Shown here in pieces: positions 36,833 to 48,090 of a stretch of DNA of 64,000 nucleotides. Location of the stretch: positions 1,759,794 to 1,823,793 of the forward strand of contig NZ_CP118957.1 of the NCBI RefSeq assembly GCF_029023825.1, written 5' to 3'. Within the stretch, counting starts at the first letter, position 1. The number at the start of each line of letters is the position of its first letter. This DNA is from Enterococcus saccharolyticus subsp. saccharolyticus. GTDB lineage: Bacteria > Bacillota > Bacilli > Lactobacillales > Enterococcaceae. The translations under genes and the position numbers were made by a program. Under the pieces are notes generated by a model. It saw only the letters and a program-made list of their open reading frames with translations. It searched no databases and was not told the origin of the DNA.

Positions 36833-36887
36833 CTTTATCACATCCAAATAGTTTTTAATACATTTATTTTTTGTTCGCTGTAGCAAA

Positions 36888-36939
36888 AAATAAAAGCTGT
36901 GACAAAACCGATTGTTTGATTTTGTCCCAGCTCTTATTT
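36888..36939 (-). terminator. Attenuating terminator between livJ and livH
   Basis: AATAAAAGCTG and GACAAAA pair with TTTTGTC and CAGCTCTTATT with single mismatches, followed by a T-rich tract on the minus strand. It lies inside the operon, so it likely gives partial readthrough. Confidence 0.7.
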
Positions 36940-36954
36940 GTTCAATTCATCCAA

Positions 36955-38139
36955 TTATGGATTTACTGTGTCAGCTGAACTTTCTTTACCATCTGTAAAA
37001 CCGATAACAACAGCTGATTTTTCTGGGTTATGGTTTGCATCCATTGTAATATTACCTGTTACACCAACAAAGTCTTTCAATTCAGCAAGACCTTTTGTGA
37101 TTGCTGCTGAATCAGCCGCATCTTGTGATTCAATCGCTGCTTTCACCATGAACATTGCATCGTAAGCTAATGCATTGAAAGTAGATGGCTCTTTACCATA
37201 TTTTTCTTTGAACGCATCGATAAATGGTTGTACAGAATCATTGGCTGGAGCTAATGCAGAGAAGTGACCTGTATAGAAGACATTCGATACATTTTCAGCA
37301 CCGGCAAGTTGAATCATTTTTTCATCACCGAAACCATCTGCACCTAAAATCGGTTGTTCAATACCCATTTCACGAGCTTGTTTAATGATTAAACCAGCTT
37401 CTTCATAGTAACCTGGTAAGTATAATACATCAAAGTCAGCATTTTTAATTTTTGTTAACTGAGCTTGGAAATCTTTGTCATTTTTTGTAAAGTTTTCTCT
37501 TAAAACGATTTCGCCATCATAAGCACTTTCAAAGGCTTTTGTTAAACCAATCGCATAATCACTTGAATTATCGCCAAAAATAACGGCTTTTTTCGCAGAT
37601 AATGTTTCATCCGCATAGTTTGCTAAGATAACTCCTTGGAAACTATCTTGGAAACAAGAACGGAAAACATATTCTTGAACTTTATCTCCACTAACAGTAA
37701 TTGCATCATCTGTACCAGAAGGTGTAATCATTGGTACTTGTGCTTTTGTTACGTTAGGAATCGCTGCTTTACTTGCTCCAGTTGTTGCTGGGCCAATAAT
37801 TGCAACCACACCATCATTTGTTGCTAAGTTTGCTGCAGCTGTAGCCGCTTCATTACTATCAGATTTATTATCTTTTACTACTAATTCTACATCTTTACCT
37901 AAGATACCACCTTCAGCGTTGATTTTTTCAACAGCTAATTCGACACCTTCTTTTTCTTGTGTACCATATCCGGCAACTGGTCCTGACAATTCAAGGTTTA
38001 AACCAATCTTAATTGTGTCACCCTCTTGTGTGTTTCCGCCAGAAGCCCCGCCATTTGAACTACCGCCACCACTTGGGCCAGCGCTACAAGCACCTAGTAG
38101 AAACAAACTAGCAAATAAAAATGCAAATTTCTTTTTCAT
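36955..38139 (-). CDS. livJ: Branched-chain amino acid-binding lipoprotein LivJ
   Basis: The signal peptide ends in the lipobox LLGACS, so the mature protein is anchored at Cys18, followed by a flexible Gly/Ser-rich linker. The type I periplasmic-binding fold is shown by IKIGLNLELSGPVAGYG, VVAIIGPATTGASKAA and MITPSGTDDA, the amino-acid-binding region. The length of 394 residues is normal. It is the first and probably most abundant product of the livJHMGF operon. Confidence 0.94.
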   Translation of the reverse strand: MKKKFAFLFASLFLLGACSAGPSGGGSSNGGASGGNTQEGDTIKIGLNLELSGPVAGYGTQEKEGVELAVEKINAEGGILGKDVELVVKDNKSDSNEAATAAANLATNDGVVAIIGPATTGASKAAIPNVTKAQVPMITPSGTDDAITVSGDKVQEYVFRSCFQDSFQGVILANYADETLSAKKAVIFGDNSSDYAIGLTKAFESAYDGEIVLRENFTKNDKDFQAQLTKIKNADFDVLYLPGYYEEAGLIIKQAREMGIEQPILGADGFGDEKMIQLAGAENVSNVFYTGHFSALAPANDSVQPFIDAFKEKYGKEPSTFNALAYDAMFMVKAAIESQDAADSAAITKGLAELKDFVGVTGNITMDANHNPEKSAVVIGFTDGKESSADTVNP

Positions 38140-38179
38140 ACTGAATTCCTCCCTCTTTTACTCCCCTGAGTATGAAATT

Positions 38180-38208
38180 AATATACAGAATTTTTCAGTA
38201 ATTGTCAA
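38180..38208 (-). promoter_or_regulatory. Promoter of the liv operon
   Basis: A consensus TTGACA (38208-38203), 17-base spacer and TATATT (38185-38180) lie about 40 bases before livJ. Confidence 0.75.
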
Positions 38209-38325
38209 TGAATTTTCAGAATATTTTATACATTTTGACAAAGTACCAATAAAACGATAATATCGCGCTTCAATAATCTTTTCCCACACGCTTTTATTTA
38301 AGAAAAACACCAAATTTTCATAAAA

Positions 38326-38367
38326 AAAATGAAAAAGATCCCCGAGATTGTGAATCTTTTTCATTTC
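38326..38367 (-). terminator. Terminator of yidD
   Basis: AATGAAAAAGAT / ATCTTTTTCATT with a long T run on the minus strand overlaps the yidD stop. Confidence 0.8.
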
Positions 38368-38645
38368 TTATTTTCTTTTTTGTACGTATAATTCGGACGA
38401 ATCTCATCCACTGTATTTCTCTTTAAAGTAAATTTTCTTGGAACATAATCAATACCACCTTTGACAAAAGGATGGCAACGCAAAATACGTGAGATTCCCA
38501 TTAATGTCCCCTTCATTGCACCATGTACTTGAATAGCATCAATCGTATAACTCGAACAAGTTGGATAGTACCGACAACTTGGTGGAAATAACGGTGAGAT
38601 AAATCGTTGGTACCCTCGCACAAAATAAATTAAAATCTTTTGCAT
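38361..38645 (-). CDS. yidD: Membrane protein insertion efficiency factor YidD
   Basis: YidD is a small membrane-associated protein that helps YidC-dependent insertion. The family signature [23 protein letters not shown] (three cysteines, broken here only for length) lies at residues 16-38. The later [17 protein letters not shown] is also conserved. The ATG at 38645 (94 residues) has AGAGGGA before it. It has its own terminator. Confidence 0.93.
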   Translation of the reverse strand: MQKILIYFVRGYQRFISPLFPPSCRYYPTCSSYTIDAIQVHGAMKGTLMGISRILRCHPFVKGGIDYVPRKFTLKRNTVDEIRPNYTYKKENKK

Positions 38646-38733
38646 AACTTTCCCTCTTTCATTCAAAGTATAGCTTCTTTTAACTAAAATAAAAAGAGAA
38701 AAACAGCTGTTGACCTGCTTTTCTCTTCATACT

Positions 38734-38913
38734 TTAAATATTGAAAAAATCTAGAATATGTTGCCACAGTTCACGATTGAAAACAAGGAAAGGAGAACCG
38801 TCTCCAATGCCACCATAACCAATCATTAAACCAATGAAAAACAACAAAATTGCGCCAAACACAATCGATAGAATTTTAATTAGGGTTTTTAGAATGTCTT
38901 CACTTATTTCCAT
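38734..38913 (-). CDS. EpuA-like small membrane protein (annotated in relatives as RNA polymerase beta-type subunit)
   Basis: The 59-residue protein has one membrane helix (LSIVFGAILLFFIGLMIGYG) followed by the family pattern GDGSPFLVFNRELWQHILDFF. This matches the EpuA family, which follows murA in streptococci and enterococci. Databases often label it DNA-directed RNA polymerase subunit beta, but there is no evidence for that in the sequence. AAGGAGG precedes the ATG at 38913, 13 bases after the murA stop. Confidence 0.78.
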   Translation of the reverse strand: MEISEDILKTLIKILSIVFGAILLFFIGLMIGYGGIGDGSPFLVFNRELWQHILDFFNI

Positions 38914-38926
38914 TCTGCCATCCTCC

Positions 38927-40225
38927 TTATGGTTGTGTAACAACCGCTTCTTCTACAGTTTCTTCAGAACTTACTCGTTCTACATTTGCGCCTAATTTTT
39001 GTAATTTTTCGTGGAATTTATAGTAGCCACGATCTAAGTATTTTAAATTACGGACACGTGTACGTCCAGTTGCTTTCAATCCAGCTAAAATCAACGCTGC
39101 TGCTGCACGTAAATCTGTGGCATAGACAAGTGCACCTTGTAATTGATGGCCACCTTCGATAATAGCAACATTTCCATCAATTTTAACATGAGCATTCATA
39201 CGAATCATTTCATCTAAATGTTGGAAGCGATTCTCAAAAACTGTTTCCGTTACAACGCTTGTTCCATTAGCAACTACTTGAATTGCTGTCATTTGTGCTT
39301 GCATATCTGTTGGGAAACCAGGGTGAGGCATTGTTTTAACGTCAGTCGCTTTTAAGTCTTTTGGACCAATAATACGTACACCGTTTTCTTCCTCAATCAC
39401 TTTAGCACCCATTTCCACTAATTTAGATAATAATGGACGATTATGTTCAGAAATAGCATCTTGAATTAACACATTTCCTTCTGTCATTGCAGCTGCAACC
39501 ATAAAGGTACCTGCTTCAATACGGTCTTGAACAATAGCGTGTTCCACTGCATGAAGATGATCCACACCTTCAATACGCATTGTTTCAGTACCTGCACCAT
39601 GAATCTTCGCACCCATTTTATTTAAAATGTTTGCAAGATCCACGATTTCAGGTTCTCTCGCTACGTTATCGATGGTTGTTGTTCCTTTTGCTTTAACAGC
39701 TGCCATCATGATGTTTTGTGTTGCACCCACACTTGGGAAATCTAAATAAATATTATTTCCAATTAATTCATCAGCGATTGCTTCAATATAGCCATCTCTT
39801 TGAATAATTTTAGCCCCTAATGCTTGGAAACCTTTTAGATGTAAATCAATTGGACGTTTGCCAATCGCACATCCACCAGGCATGGCAACTTTCGCGTGAC
39901 CGTTACGTGCCAATAAAGGCCCCATCACAACGATTGATGCACGCATTTTGCTAACATATTCATACGGTGCTTCAATTTCTAATTGACGTGATGCATCAAT
40001 TGTTACTTCATTTTTATCTGTGTCAAAATCAATATCTACATTTAAGTGGTGAATCACTTTGTTCATCGTAAATACATCAGAAAGAATTGGGACATTACTT
40101 AATGTTGTTGTACCCTCTTCCGCTAATAAACTGGCAGCTAAAATTGGTAAAACCGCATTTTTAGCTCCTTCAATTTTTACAGTTCCTTTTAACTGATTAC
40201 CACCTTGAACGATAATCTCTTCCAT
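38927..40225 (-). CDS. murA: UDP-N-acetylglucosamine 1-carboxyvinyltransferase
   Basis: MurA starts peptidoglycan synthesis by adding phosphoenolpyruvate to UDP-GlcNAc and is the fosfomycin target. The catalytic cysteine, to which fosfomycin binds, is present in [15 protein letters not shown] (about residue 117). The EPT-fold repeats, the [13 protein letters not shown] start and the C-terminal [13 protein letters not shown] are intact. The ATG at 40225 follows GGAGGG and gives 432 residues. The position next to the ATP synthase genes matches the principal murA of Firmicutes. Confidence 0.95.
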   Translation of the reverse strand: MEEIIVQGGNQLKGTVKIEGAKNAVLPILAASLLAEEGTTTLSNVPILSDVFTMNKVIHHLNVDIDFDTDKNEVTIDASRQLEIEAPYEYVSKMRASIVVMGPLLARNGHAKVAMPGGCAIGKRPIDLHLKGFQALGAKIIQRDGYIEAIADELIGNNIYLDFPSVGATQNIMMAAVKAKGTTTIDNVAREPEIVDLANILNKMGAKIHGAGTETMRIEGVDHLHAVEHAIVQDRIEAGTFMVAAAMTEGNVLIQDAISEHNRPLLSKLVEMGAKVIEEENGVRIIGPKDLKATDVKTMPHPGFPTDMQAQMTAIQVVANGTSVVTETVFENRFQHLDEMIRMNAHVKIDGNVAIIEGGHQLQGALVYATDLRAAAALILAGLKATGRTRVRNLKYLDRGYYKFHEKLQKLGANVERVSSEETVEEAVVTQP

Positions 40226-40319
40226 CTTGTTCCCTCCAAATAGAACGCTATGTGACATTTCAATCAAAATCTTTTTTATTATAGCATATTCATCTTATTT
40301 TAAATAGCACGCAGTCTTG

Positions 40320-40553
40320 TTAAAAACCTACTAAAAATAAATTCTTGCATAAAATGATAATTTCGAGAAAAAAATTACTGGCAGTAAAACCTATAGCCAC
40401 TGAAATTAATACAAGAATTAAGCGAATTTGCGTTGTATGAAGGGCTTTGAAAAACGTTTCGATTCTAAGAGAACCTAACGCCCAAAAAGTTAAATAGATA
40501 AATGCTAAATGGCTAACAATTCGAATCATTGCATCAATACCATATACTTGCAT
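40320..40553 (-). CDS. DUF1146 family membrane protein (YwzB-like)
   Basis: This 77-residue protein has two membrane helices (about residues 12-28 and 45-68) separated by a polar loop containing RIETFFKALHTTQIRLILVL, the DUF1146 pattern. The gene always lies between atpC and murA in related genomes. Function is unknown. AAGGAG precedes the ATG by seven bases. Confidence 0.83.
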   Translation of the reverse strand: MQVYGIDAMIRIVSHLAFIYLTFWALGSLRIETFFKALHTTQIRLILVLISVAIGFTASNFFLEIIILCKNLFLVGF

Positions 40554-40764
40554 ATGACAACTCCTTCTTTACGAAAATTCAACATCTAGATAATACCACA
40601 AATCAAGAAAATAAAAAAATATTGTCCCCGTAAAAAAGATTTTAAAACGTTTTTTCAAAAACTTTTTAATGTTTTTTTCATAATGTTTTTTCTCTCTAAA
40701 GCCTATTCCAACAACAATATATCCTGTCTAGTGGACATGCCTTTCACACTTGTTATATAAAAAG

Positions 40765-40793
40765 AAGAACCTTCTCATAAAGAGAAAGTTCTT
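40765..40793 (-). terminator. Terminator of the ATP synthase operon
   Basis: AAGAAC and TTCTC pair with GAGAA and GTTCTT around a short loop, followed by a T-rich stretch on the minus strand, just past atpC. Confidence 0.75.
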
Positions 40794-40798
40794 ACGTT

Positions 40799-41221
40799 TT
40801 ATAGATGATTTGATACATTAATCCGATTCAATGCACGATGTAACGCAACCGTCGCACGACTCAATTCATCAACATTATCGTGTGCTTTTGCTTCTGCAAT
40901 CATGCGTTCCGCACGTTCTTTTGCTCGTTGGGCACGAGCAATATCAATTTCACGTTCACGTTCGGCACTATCCGCAATGATGGTTACAACATTATCACGG
41001 ACTTCCATAATTCCACCATTTACGGCAATCCAATCGACATGTGTCTCTGAATCAATTCGATTCACACGTACCTCATCAATAATCAAGGGCGCAATAATCG
41101 GCGCATGATGAGGTAAAATCCCCATTTCACCATCTACTGTCTTTACTACAACGATTTTCGCATGATGATCATACACCACGCCACTAGGTGTCACAATATT
41201 GACCGTTAAATGTTGATCCAT
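40799..41221 (-). CDS. atpC: F1 ATP synthase epsilon subunit
   Basis: Epsilon couples the rotor and inhibits ATP hydrolysis. The 140-residue protein has the N-terminal beta sandwich with [16 protein letters not shown] and the C-terminal helical hairpin of about 50 residues rich in Ala/Arg/Glu. It is the last gene of the operon. Confidence 0.95.
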   Translation of the reverse strand: MDQHLTVNIVTPSGVVYDHHAKIVVVKTVDGEMGILPHHAPIIAPLIIDEVRVNRIDSETHVDWIAVNGGIMEVRDNVVTIIADSAEREREIDIARAQRAKERAERMIAEAKAHDNVDELSRATVALHRALNRINVSNHL

Positions 41222-41234
41222 AAGGCACCTCTTT

Positions 41235-42659
<1,425 letters not shown>

Positions 42660-42667
42660 TCACGAAA

Positions 42668-43570
42668 TTATTCGAGAGCAGCTGCTCCACCCACAATTTC
42701 AGTAATCTCTTGGGTAATTGCCCCTTGACGTGCACGATTATAAGAAATCGTTAAATCATCAATAATATTTCCTGCATTGTCTGTTGCTGTTTTCATTGCT
42801 GTCATACCAGCCGCATGTTCAGCAGTTTTTGCATCAACAATGGCACCATAAATCAAACTTTCTGCGTATTGTGGAAGTAATTGATTTAAAATTGCTTCTT
42901 TAGAAGGCTCAAAAATGTACTCTTGTTCATACGTAATCGCTTCGTCGGGATCAATTGTTGTAATAGGCAACATTTTTTCCATACGAAATTGACTAGTTAA
43001 TGAATTGACATGATGGTTATAACAAACATATAGTTCATCAAACACTTCATTTTGGTACATTGAAACCGTCATATTTACAATTTTTCTTACTTCTTCAAAA
43101 CTTGGTTGATCTGATAAATTACGTAATTCATAAGCAAGAGGAATATCGCGTGCTTTAAAAAACGCTGCACCTGTCGCTCCAATTGAAATCATTACGTATT
43201 CATCAGAAGATTTATGGTCTTTTTTTAACATTGTCATCATTTGTTTCAAAATAGAACTATTATATCCACCCACTAATCCACCATCTGAAGTAATAACAAT
43301 GTAGCCTGTTTTTTTAACTGGTCGACTCACTAACATACTATTAAAGTCTAGTTCTTGTTTCTTTTCTGATTTTTCCATCTCAATTAACTGACTTTTCGTA
43401 ATATGCGTTACTAATTCACGCACTTTTTTGGCATAAATTTGAAACTGATTGGAGTGCGCTTCTGATTTGGTCAGTTTCGAAGCTGATACCATTTGCATCG
43501 CTCTGGTGATTTGACTGGTCTTCTTTGTGGAAGTAATCCGTTGTTTTATTTCATTTAGAGAAGCACCCAT
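42668..43570 (-). CDS. atpG: F1 ATP synthase gamma subunit
   Basis: Gamma is the central rotor shaft. The N-terminal coiled-coil helix ([20 protein letters not shown]) and the C-terminal helix ([19 protein letters not shown], then [20 protein letters not shown]) are the conserved ends. The length of 300 residues is normal. It starts 15 bases after atpA. Confidence 0.96.
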   Translation of the reverse strand: MGASLNEIKQRITSTKKTSQITRAMQMVSASKLTKSEAHSNQFQIYAKKVRELVTHITKSQLIEMEKSEKKQELDFNSMLVSRPVKKTGYIVITSDGGLVGGYNSSILKQMMTMLKKDHKSSDEYVMISIGATGAAFFKARDIPLAYELRNLSDQPSFEEVRKIVNMTVSMYQNEVFDELYVCYNHHVNSLTSQFRMEKMLPITTIDPDEAITYEQEYIFEPSKEAILNQLLPQYAESLIYGAIVDAKTAEHAAGMTAMKTATDNAGNIIDDLTISYNRARQGAITQEITEIVGGAAALE

Positions 43571-43585
43571 TATTCTTCACCTCTT

Positions 43586-45160
<1,575 letters not shown>

Positions 45161-45172
45161 TTACTGTTTGTA

Positions 45173-45715
45173 TTATTTGCGCAATTCTTTTCGCAAATAT
45201 TCTAAACGGCTTCTAATACTCCCATCAATGACATGGTGATTCGCTTCAACGATTACACCGCCAAGTATATTGGGGTCAACTTTTTCCGTTAACTCTGCTT
45301 TTTGGTAACCTAATTGGTTTGCTACTTTTTGAGTTAGTTTCGCTTTTTGTTCTTTGGTCAGTGGAACCGCAGTCGTCACACTTCCTAAAACAAGGTTGTT
45401 CCGATCATTGAATCGTCTCTCGTATTCATCGATAATTAATAGTATGTCGTACATACGATTATATTGATAGATAACTTCTAAAGCATTGCGAACGATTCCA
45501 TCGAACCCTTTCACAAGATTGTCCATTACGTTACGTTTCTCGTTTAGATCCAATCGAACATCACTTAATAAGTCTCCCAATTGTGGGATGTCTTCAAATA
45601 TTTGTCGTACTTTCAATAACTCATTGTATACGTCTTCGGCTTGTTGAGATTCGACCGCCAATTCAAATAACGCTTTGCCGTAACGTTTAGCAACGGTGAT
45701 TTTATCTAGCTTCAT
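45173..45715 (-). CDS. atpH: F1 ATP synthase delta subunit
   Basis: Delta holds the F1 head to the peripheral stalk. The N-terminal helical domain begins VAKRYGKALFELAVE and the C-terminal signature is DPNILGGVIVEANHHVIDGSIRSRLEYL. The start overlaps the end of atpF by 14 bases, with AGGA before the ATG. The length is 180 residues. Confidence 0.95.
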   Translation of the reverse strand: MKLDKITVAKRYGKALFELAVESQQAEDVYNELLKVRQIFEDIPQLGDLLSDVRLDLNEKRNVMDNLVKGFDGIVRNALEVIYQYNRMYDILLIIDEYERRFNDRNNLVLGSVTTAVPLTKEQKAKLTQKVANQLGYQKAELTEKVDPNILGGVIVEANHHVIDGSIRSRLEYLRKELRK

Positions 45716-46232
45716 CGGTTGTTCCTAATCCATCAATACATTGATCAATCAATGCTTTATGAGATTCAAGAGATAGTTCTTGATTTAAGATTTTCTCGGC
45801 AATTTGAAGAGAAATACCGGCAATTTCATCTTTTACAGATGATAACGCAGCTTGACGTTCGTTTGCGATGTCATTATGCGCTTTGTCTCTCATTTGAGTG
45901 ACTTCTACTTCGGCATCTTTCAAAATTGTTTGGCGGCTTGATTCCCCACTATCTCGTGCATTTTTAATAATCTCGGCAGCTTCTGTTTGCGAATTCGCCA
46001 ACTGCATTTGGCGTTCTTTTTCCAATTTTGCTGCTTCAATGCGAGATTTTTCTGCTGAATCTAAATCATTCGCAATCTTATCTTCCCGTTTTTTCATGAT
46101 TGCTGCGATGGAGTCCCATGCAAAAATCTTCAAAAGCACAAGCAAGAGAACAAATGAGCCTGTAACAACAACAAAATTACTGATCATTGTATTATGCACT
46201 TCTGCCGATGACAGAACCAAGTGATTTAGCAT
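45702..46232 (-). CDS. atpF: F0 ATP synthase b subunit
   Basis: The b subunit forms the peripheral stalk. One N-terminal membrane helix (about residues 15-40, FVVVTGSFVLLLVLLKIFAW) precedes a long charged helix rich in Ala, Glu, Lys and Arg that dimerises. The ATG at 46232 (176 residues) follows AAGGAG by nine bases. A terminator-like hairpin separates it from atpE. Confidence 0.94.
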   Translation of the reverse strand: MLNHLVLSSAEVHNTMISNFVVVTGSFVLLLVLLKIFAWDSIAAIMKKREDKIANDLDSAEKSRIEAAKLEKERQMQLANSQTEAAEIIKNARDSGESSRQTILKDAEVEVTQMRDKAHNDIANERQAALSSVKDEIAGISLQIAEKILNQELSLESHKALIDQCIDGLGTTDEAR

Positions 46233-46290
46233 ATACTGTAACTCCTTTACTTGAAATTTTGTTTCTTGTAAATACACTTCATGTGTCACA

Positions 46291-46322
46291 AAAAAAGCAG
46301 AAGATTTATAACTTCTGCTTTA
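46291..46322 (-). terminator. Intra-operon terminator between atpE and atpF
   Basis: AAAGCAGAAG / CTTCTGCTTT forms a ten-base stem followed by seven T residues on the minus strand. It lies inside the operon, ten bases after the c-subunit stop codon, so readthrough must occur. Confidence 0.82.
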
Positions 46323-46331
46323 ATTGGTGTC

Positions 46332-46541
46332 TTATAAAACAAGAAGTAAAGCAATAACAATACCCAAGATTGGCACAGCTTCGATAAACGCCATACCTAA
46401 AATCATTGTTGAACGTAATTCTTTTGCCATTTCTGGTTGACGAGCCATTGATTCCAATGCTTGTTTAACAACTTGTGAGTTACCATAAGCTGCTCCTAGA
46501 GCTGATCCGATAATTGCCATTCCTGCTGCGATAAATTCCAT
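46332..46541 (-). CDS. atpE: F0 ATP synthase c subunit
   Basis: The c subunits form the rotating ring that carries ions. The 69-residue protein is a helical hairpin with a Gly/Ala-rich first helix, the polar loop ARQPEM, and a second helix with the ion-binding glutamate in GMAFIEAVPILG. The Gln of sodium-type rings at the matching first-helix site is not evident, so I infer proton coupling. AGGAGG precedes the ATG. Confidence 0.95.
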   Translation of the reverse strand: MEFIAAGMAIIGSALGAAYGNSQVVKQALESMARQPEMAKELRSTMILGMAFIEAVPILGIVIALLLVL

Positions 46542-46574
46542 AATATTTCTTCCTCCTAAAATATAAACAATCTA

Positions 46575-47294
46575 TTAGTGTTCCATTTCTATTTTGTGAC
46601 TTAAAAATACCATTGTTAATGTAACAAAAACATATGCTTGAATCCCTCCAATGAATAAGGAGAATCCAATCCAAGTCATTTCTAATGGGATAGCTAGTGG
46701 TAACGCGATCCAACCCAGATTATTTACCATAGAAACAATCAAACTTAAAAGAACTTCACCTGCAAAAATATTTCCGTACAAACGTAATCCTAAACTAATT
46801 ACATTAGTGAATTCTTCTAACAATTTAATTGGCAAAATGATACTCACGGGCGTTAAAAAGGAATTTTTAATATACCCTTTTAATCCTAGCTTTTTGACTC
46901 CTAAGAAGTTAGTTAATACGATAACCATAAAAGCCAAACTTAACGTCACGATTGGATCAGCTGTGGGGCTTTTCCATAAGCTGACTTCATGGTTGGTCAC
47001 AATTTTAGTAACTAGACCAATTTCATTAGCAATCAAAATAAAGAAAAACAAGGTAAAGGCCAAAAAATGATAGTTGTTAACTTCGTTTTTAGATAATTGA
47101 TCAGAAGCAATTCCTCTCACAAAGTCAATGACGTATTCAATAAAATTTTGTTTTCCTTTTGGCTTCATCTGTAAATTGCGAGTACAAACAAAGACAATCG
47201 AAAATACGATGATGCACGTAAGTAGTGTCATCAAAATAACTGTCCCATCAAACCATACCGGCCCTATCTGAAACAGTAGTGAACGTTCTTCCAA
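46575..47294 (-). CDS. atpB: F0 ATP synthase a subunit
   Basis: The a subunit provides the ion half-channels next to the c ring. Five to six membrane helices are present, with the essential arginine in LGLRLYGNIFAGEVLL (about residue 176) and the C-terminal FIGGIQAYVFVTLTMVFLSH. The TTG at 47294 (MEERSLLFQIG) lies eight bases after GAGAGG and is my choice; the GTG at 47303 is too close to that site. It is the first gene of atpBEFHAGDC. No atpI-like gene precedes it in the window. Confidence 0.93.
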   Translation of the reverse strand: MEERSLLFQIGPVWFDGTVILMTLLTCIIVFSIVFVCTRNLQMKPKGKQNFIEYVIDFVRGIASDQLSKNEVNNYHFLAFTLFFFILIANEIGLVTKIVTNHEVSLWKSPTADPIVTLSLAFMVIVLTNFLGVKKLGLKGYIKNSFLTPVSIILPIKLLEEFTNVISLGLRLYGNIFAGEVLLSLIVSMVNNLGWIALPLAIPLEMTWIGFSLFIGGIQAYVFVTLTMVFLSHKIEMEH

Positions 47295-47478
47295 TATTCT
47301 CACCTCTCTTCCTATAGTCTTCTACGCTATGACATAAACGCTTGTGCATTTTTGTTCATAGTTTACTTAACAATCGGTATCATACCACCGTAGAAGAAAA
47401 ATTTCAAAGCATTTTCAGCAAAAACTAGACAAAATGCCTTATTTGAAAAACGAATAGAAAATCCACGTTGTTATAAAT

Positions 47479-47507
47479 TTAGTAATGATATACCAACTCA
47501 TGTTCAA
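47479..47507 (-). promoter_or_regulatory. Possible promoter of the ATP synthase operon
   Basis: TTGAAC (47507-47502) and TACTAA (47484-47479) are 17 bases apart on the minus strand, in the 295-base gap before atpB. The -10 is weak. Nothing else gene-like is seen in this gap. Confidence 0.35.
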
Positions 47508-47511
47508 AACC

Positions 47512-47525
47512 CTTTAACGCTTTCA
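47512..47525. promoter_or_regulatory. cre-like site upstream of the ATP synthase operon
   Basis: Read on the minus strand, TGAAAGCGTTAAAG matches the consensus TGWNANCGNTNWCA at all but the last two positions. It lies just upstream of the candidate -35 box of atpB, a position at which CcpA can activate. Confidence 0.45.
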
Positions 47526-47598
47526 CTTTCGTTTGAGTAAATAGTATCATATTTCTTGTTCAATAGAAATCAAATTTCTAATAAAATGACAAGAAATG

Positions 47599-48057
47599 TT
47601 AGAAGTTTTTAATTACACGTTGCAATTGTCGTTCTTGATCTTTTCGTTTTAAAGTTTCACGTTTATCATAATCTTTTTTCCCTTTAGCTAAGCCAATTAA
47701 AACCTTTGCATAACCATCTTTAATGTACACTTTCAAAGGTACGATGGTCATGCCTGTGTTTTTTGTTTCGCCCATTAATTTTGCGATTTGCTTTTTATGC
47801 AATAACAATTTGCGTGTACGCAACGGATCATGGTTGAAAATATTTCCTTGCTCATAAGGGCTAATATGCACGTTATAAAGAAAGGCTTCTCCATTGCGAA
47901 TTCGCACAAATCCATCCTTTAGATTGATACGACTATTACGAATAGATTTGATTTCTGTTCCTTGTAAGACAAGACCCGCTTCAATCGTATCGACAATGGT
48001 ATAATCATGTCTGGCTTTTTTATTTTGTGCAATCAGTTTTCCTTCACCTTTTGGCAT
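47599..48057 (-). CDS. smpB: SsrA-binding protein SmpB
   Basis: SmpB carries tmRNA to stalled ribosomes in trans-translation. The conserved parts are [35 protein letters not shown] and [23 protein letters not shown], and the basic C-terminal tail enters the mRNA channel. The length of 152 residues is normal. It follows rnr after 33 bases; RNase R degrades the tagged mRNAs, so the pairing is functional. Confidence 0.96.
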   Translation of the reverse strand: MPKGEGKLIAQNKKARHDYTIVDTIEAGLVLQGTEIKSIRNSRINLKDGFVRIRNGEAFLYNVHISPYEQGNIFNHDPLRTRKLLLHKKQIAKLMGETKNTGMTIVPLKVYIKDGYAKVLIGLAKGKKDYDKRETLKRKDQERQLQRVIKNF

Positions 48058-48090
48058 CGTTTTCCCTCCATTTACCTACTTTTGAGTAAT

